In this document: one piece after another, positions 60,703 to 64,000 of the stretch
Position numbering within the stretch: position 1 is the first letter of the stretch
Layout of the letters: every line of letters begins with the position of its first letter
DNA from: Atopsyche davidsoni
Taxonomy: Eukaryota; Arthropoda; Insecta; Trichoptera; Hydrobiosidae
DNA length: 64,000 nt
NCBI GenBank assembly: GCA_022113835.1
Contig: JAILWY010000004.1
Span: 7,257,501-7,321,500, forward strand
Direction of reading: 5' to 3'
Made by a program: the position numbers and the translations under genes
Notes under the pieces: generated by a model
Databases searched by the model: none
What the model was told of the DNA's origin: nothing
Seen by the model: the letters and a program-made list of their open reading frames with translations, nothing else

Positions 60703-63700
60703 CTGAAAACAAACAACATATTCATTATCAATTTAACTTCTCACTGCAGGACCACCCCAGGAACTGACACTAAAAATATATACTAACCAGAGTTCTAATC
60801 TTTCAAAGAAAAATTCTATAAAGCTCTGCAGTTGATATACTGATTTTTAACAAATTATAGCTGAAAAACATCATTAAAAAGTTAGTTAAATGCTGTATAC
60901 GAAATTCGTAACTTGTATAGACATAGGACTTCTAATTTATAAATTGGCAGTAGTATCATAAAAAATAGTGGCCGAGTACAAATAGGTTGCATAACTCAAG
61001 TCTATGTTCAAGTAGATAATCTTTCTTACTATGATACCTATTAATATGTATAATATGAAATAATTTAAATAAGAATTTAACTTAAATAAAAGTGGGTTCA
61101 ACCTGAGCCACCTAAAGACAAGTAGCTGAAGTTTAACACCTTTAACAATTACAAACAGTGAAAATTAACCTTAATAATTATGAGTCACAAATCTAAGCTA
61201 TCAAGGTTTTCTTTTGTTAACAAAATATTAGCCAAGCGAATTTCAGTTTGTGTGATATTTGGCTATAAATTTCATTGTGTTGGTAATTTCAATCTAGTAT
61301 TCAGCTGTAGTCAATGAATGCTTCCAGCTATATGAAAAGGTCAAGGCTTGCAGCCATTTGTATGTCGCACATGCTTTACAGGTTTTGGTTGATTCTAGAT
61401 GTAATGTTTCACGAATAACATAACTTCAAATGTGGTCTTTTTCCTAGATAGTCTATTCTATTGGATTGGTTCTTTAAAAAAATTAATAGAAACTTTATTG
61501 GAATAGCGAGTAGCTTGATTGAGAACCCCGAAGACTGAAAACTAAAGGGTTTGTTTGCACCTCGAGTAGTGACCAATAATCTATAATCTTCCGTTTATAT
61601 AAAGCTGAGATAACTGTTACTGTAGTATTTATGTCGTTGAATTGTTTAGGTTAAAAAATCGCACTAATAAAATATAAATATATTTTAATTAAAAAATATA
61701 AATTTTAGGTATAATTAATTTTTATTTACTTCAGAAGAAACTTTTAATTATGAATACTCTAAAAGGGAAAGTTATAAAGAAAGTTGTTGATACTTTTACA
61801 TACGATAGCATTGTATTTTCTTTCTATTATTTAAAAATATAAAATTATATATATATATATATATTTATTTAGATTGAAACATTAAAAATATTTAATAAAT
61901 TAGAACTATAAATTTTTTAGGTATTTAAACAACGACAAAAATAAAGTGTGAACGTACAAAAAAAAAATAACGCATAATGGCGGTGATCTGTTTAATATCA
62001 TCCCTGCAAGTAAAATTAAATGTAAATAATGAGCCTGCACTCACCCTCTCCCTTTCACACAAACTTTCACTGCTACTTTCGTGATAATATTCTACCATAA
62101 CAGCACTAAGGCTGGCTGTCCCACCACTGCAAGCTGCTCCACTACCACACACCACCACCTGACACCACCACAGGATCCGCGGGACCGTGATGGGAGGAAC
62201 ACACTGAGGAGAAGGGTGAGGCCCCTCAAGCTCTGTCACTCGTGCCACACACCCAGCTCTGGGAGAGGTGAGAGGTACTGCCACAGAAAGTGGGCTAAGA
62301 AAAGAAAGTTTTAAGTCAGCCTTACCCATACAAGCGCGATACCTCTGAGACTCACAGTGTTACAAGAATAGTGTGCTTCAATTTTAATAGTTTTAAAATA
62401 ATCTTATCAAATGTTTGTTTCTTGTACAATAAATTAACTAAGCAATATGATTTTTTCAAAGGAATATTGTTTGTGCATGGGCAGTTATACATAGTATTAA
62501 TTTGATTTATGCTAATAATATATTTTTTTTACTGAGTTTAATGTTTTTTCACAATTATATATCACTATCTAAATATCATTTTGTTTTAAAATAAACAATC
62601 CATAATTTCAAAAGCTGTGTGGTGCTAAGTTGCTCTGTTATTTCACCAAGAGCTCAGAGCCACAAAGAGAAAGTAGTGTTATTGTACCTACACAATAATA
62701 ATAATTGTACATATACAAGAAAGAAGTATATGGATGACGTCCTATTAGTAAGGGCACAAAGAATGTGGATAAAATACGAGGTCGCTTTACAATATTAATT
62801 TTCATAAAACTTTTTTTTTTCTACTTCATTCGTACACATGTTTTTCCCTGCATTATATATATATATATATACAAACCGTTAAAAATGTTTAATTTTAACG
62901 ACAAGAAGGTTCAAACTCGTTCAAAACAAAGTATGCGGTGGCATAATTTCATTACTATGCCTGAACATGTCAAATCGGCAATTCCTACGCTCGCCCCCCT
63001 TCTAGAAAAGCCCGTCATAAAGAAATAAGTCACGTCAAGAGAAGAGCCACCCAATTTGTAGAATTTTGGTGTATTTAATATTCTGAGCGAGTAAATAGTG
63101 TTCTCGCAGGTATCATTTACCGTTTGCGGCGATGCATAATATTCATTTTGATGGCCAACTTCCAGAATGCGCTATTCCGAAAGCGCAAACGGCGAGTCCC
63201 TAGCGAACGTCCTTCTCGAGTTTGCATCTCAAATTGAGTAGTTTTTGGATATTCCCCGCGACTCGGTTTGACGAGAGTTTTGGTTTCTAGGAAAATGCCT
63301 CAGCGCTCGACGCGAGCGGTGTTTACAGTTCGGCGCGTCACCTCCGCGACTCGCCCGCGGAGCCGCACCTAACCTTCCCGACATATTAATAAGTCGTTAT
63401 GTAAGAACTTTTATACCCCGCGTGAGAAAAACACCGAATGAAACCGAATCGTGCAGAAATCGAGCAAAGTTCGCAGGTCGTTCACCCCTACCGGTCTCGT
63501 TTCCTCGGCCGAGAGGCGAAGTTTCCATCACAACGCATCCCCACCAAGTCGCGAGATCCCCTCCATATGCGTAAAATACACCAAATTACCGTCCCGACTG
63601 CGATAGCCGGGAAACTCTAGAGGAGGGGTCGGCGGGCACGCGGCAAGGAGGCGGGAGGACGCGGCGCACTCGCCGCTCGCCGTTCTCGCCGGCCCGTCCT

Positions 63701-63861
63701 CGAGATCGCGGGGCGCACCGTAAACAACTCGCGCAACGGTACTCGACGTCTCGCTCGACCGCCCGACCGCCCGCCTCTGCGGAAACTGGAAAGCCACAAT
63801 AAGGTCAACTCGCGGAAAACGACATGCGGACGAACACTGCAAATGCGGAAGGCGCACCCAC
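60703..63861 (-). other. 5' UTR intron region of zinc-finger gene B, with possible alternative exon
   Basis: A long intron separates the 5' UTR exon (donor at 63861/63862) from the acceptor before 60702. A GC-richer segment at 62294-62045 is bounded by TTTCTTAG and GAGAGG|GTGAGT on the minus strand and could be an alternative 5' exon. The rest is AT-rich, with an AT microsatellite near 62855-62870, and no other gene is seen. Confidence 0.45.
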
Positions 63862-64000
63862 CTGGGTTTCGGAATCTGCGGGTGAAATTGCGCGGTGGAG
63901 AATATATCTCGATTGTATCATCACTGGAGCGACAGACAAGTCGGCGGAGCTCGCTGCTCGCGCCCGGAACACCTGCGCCTGACTGAAGCCGCCATGACGG
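63250..64000 (-). promoter_or_regulatory. CpG-rich promoter and first exon of zinc-finger gene B (partial)
   Basis: Composition becomes CpG-dense from about 63250 to the edge. A non-coding first exon seems to end at 63862 (ACCCAG|GTGGGT) and runs past the window. It contains a GCCATGAC element at the right edge whose reverse strand opens a short upstream frame of about 25 codons, which stops before the donor. Confidence 0.5.

Noticed and set aside
62765..63028. Plus-strand 87-codon frame near the right edge
   Set aside because: It starts across an AT microsatellite and poly(T) run and shows no family resemblance; it lies in the 5' intron of zinc-finger gene B.
1..64000. CRISPR arrays, operons, bacterial promoters or prophage
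   Set aside because: The window is eukaryotic nuclear DNA with spliced genes; no regularly spaced repeats or polycistronic layout were seen.

Overview
The window is nuclear DNA of an arthropod, most likely an insect. It is AT-rich, its genes are split by short GT-AG introns, and it carries a mariner relic and several foldback elements. Lepidoptera is my best guess from overall style (AT-rich introns, CpG-dense promoters), but nothing here proves the order. I assembled five protein-coding genes exon by exon by keeping reading frame across splice sites.

Layout: (1) 1-12784, plus strand: gawky/GW182, the Argonaute-binding effector of microRNA silencing, 17 coding exons, preceded by a CpG-dense promoter-like block at about 2.7-4.95 kb. 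(2) 12785-18560: long non-coding 3' flank, probably 3' UTR, with scattered GC-rich patches. (3) 19.1-20.6 kb: a hAT-like end interrupted by a dead D34D mariner. (4) 21985-28388, minus: ZNF598, the RING E3 ligase that senses collided ribosomes. (5) 29813-31780, plus: UMP synthase (rudimentary-like), with a GC-AG intron. (6) 32870-42273, minus: CEP192/Spd-2, a centriole and PCM scaffold, 20 coding exons, with an X-box-like site upstream. (7) 46543-50897 and 55261-60688, both minus: two tandem paralogous four-finger C2H2 proteins. Each has a 5' UTR intron, and they share an N-terminal motif and a second non-finger motif. The upstream one starts in a CpG-rich block that runs off the right edge.

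The genes do not form one pathway. Gawky (mRNA silencing) and ZNF598 (ribosome quality control) both act on translated mRNA, UMPS makes UMP, CEP192 builds centrosomes, and the zinc-finger pair are probable transcription regulators. ZNF598 and UMPS are divergent; UMPS and CEP192 converge.

Most interesting: a 605-residue N-terminal extension of gawky with a long tryptophan-poor block; a duplicated intronic element about 80 bases upstream of two gawky acceptors; the GC-AG intron in UMPS; an SPR-type serine/proline repeat in CEP192; the zinc-finger pair's shared non-finger domain; and three foldback elements in introns.
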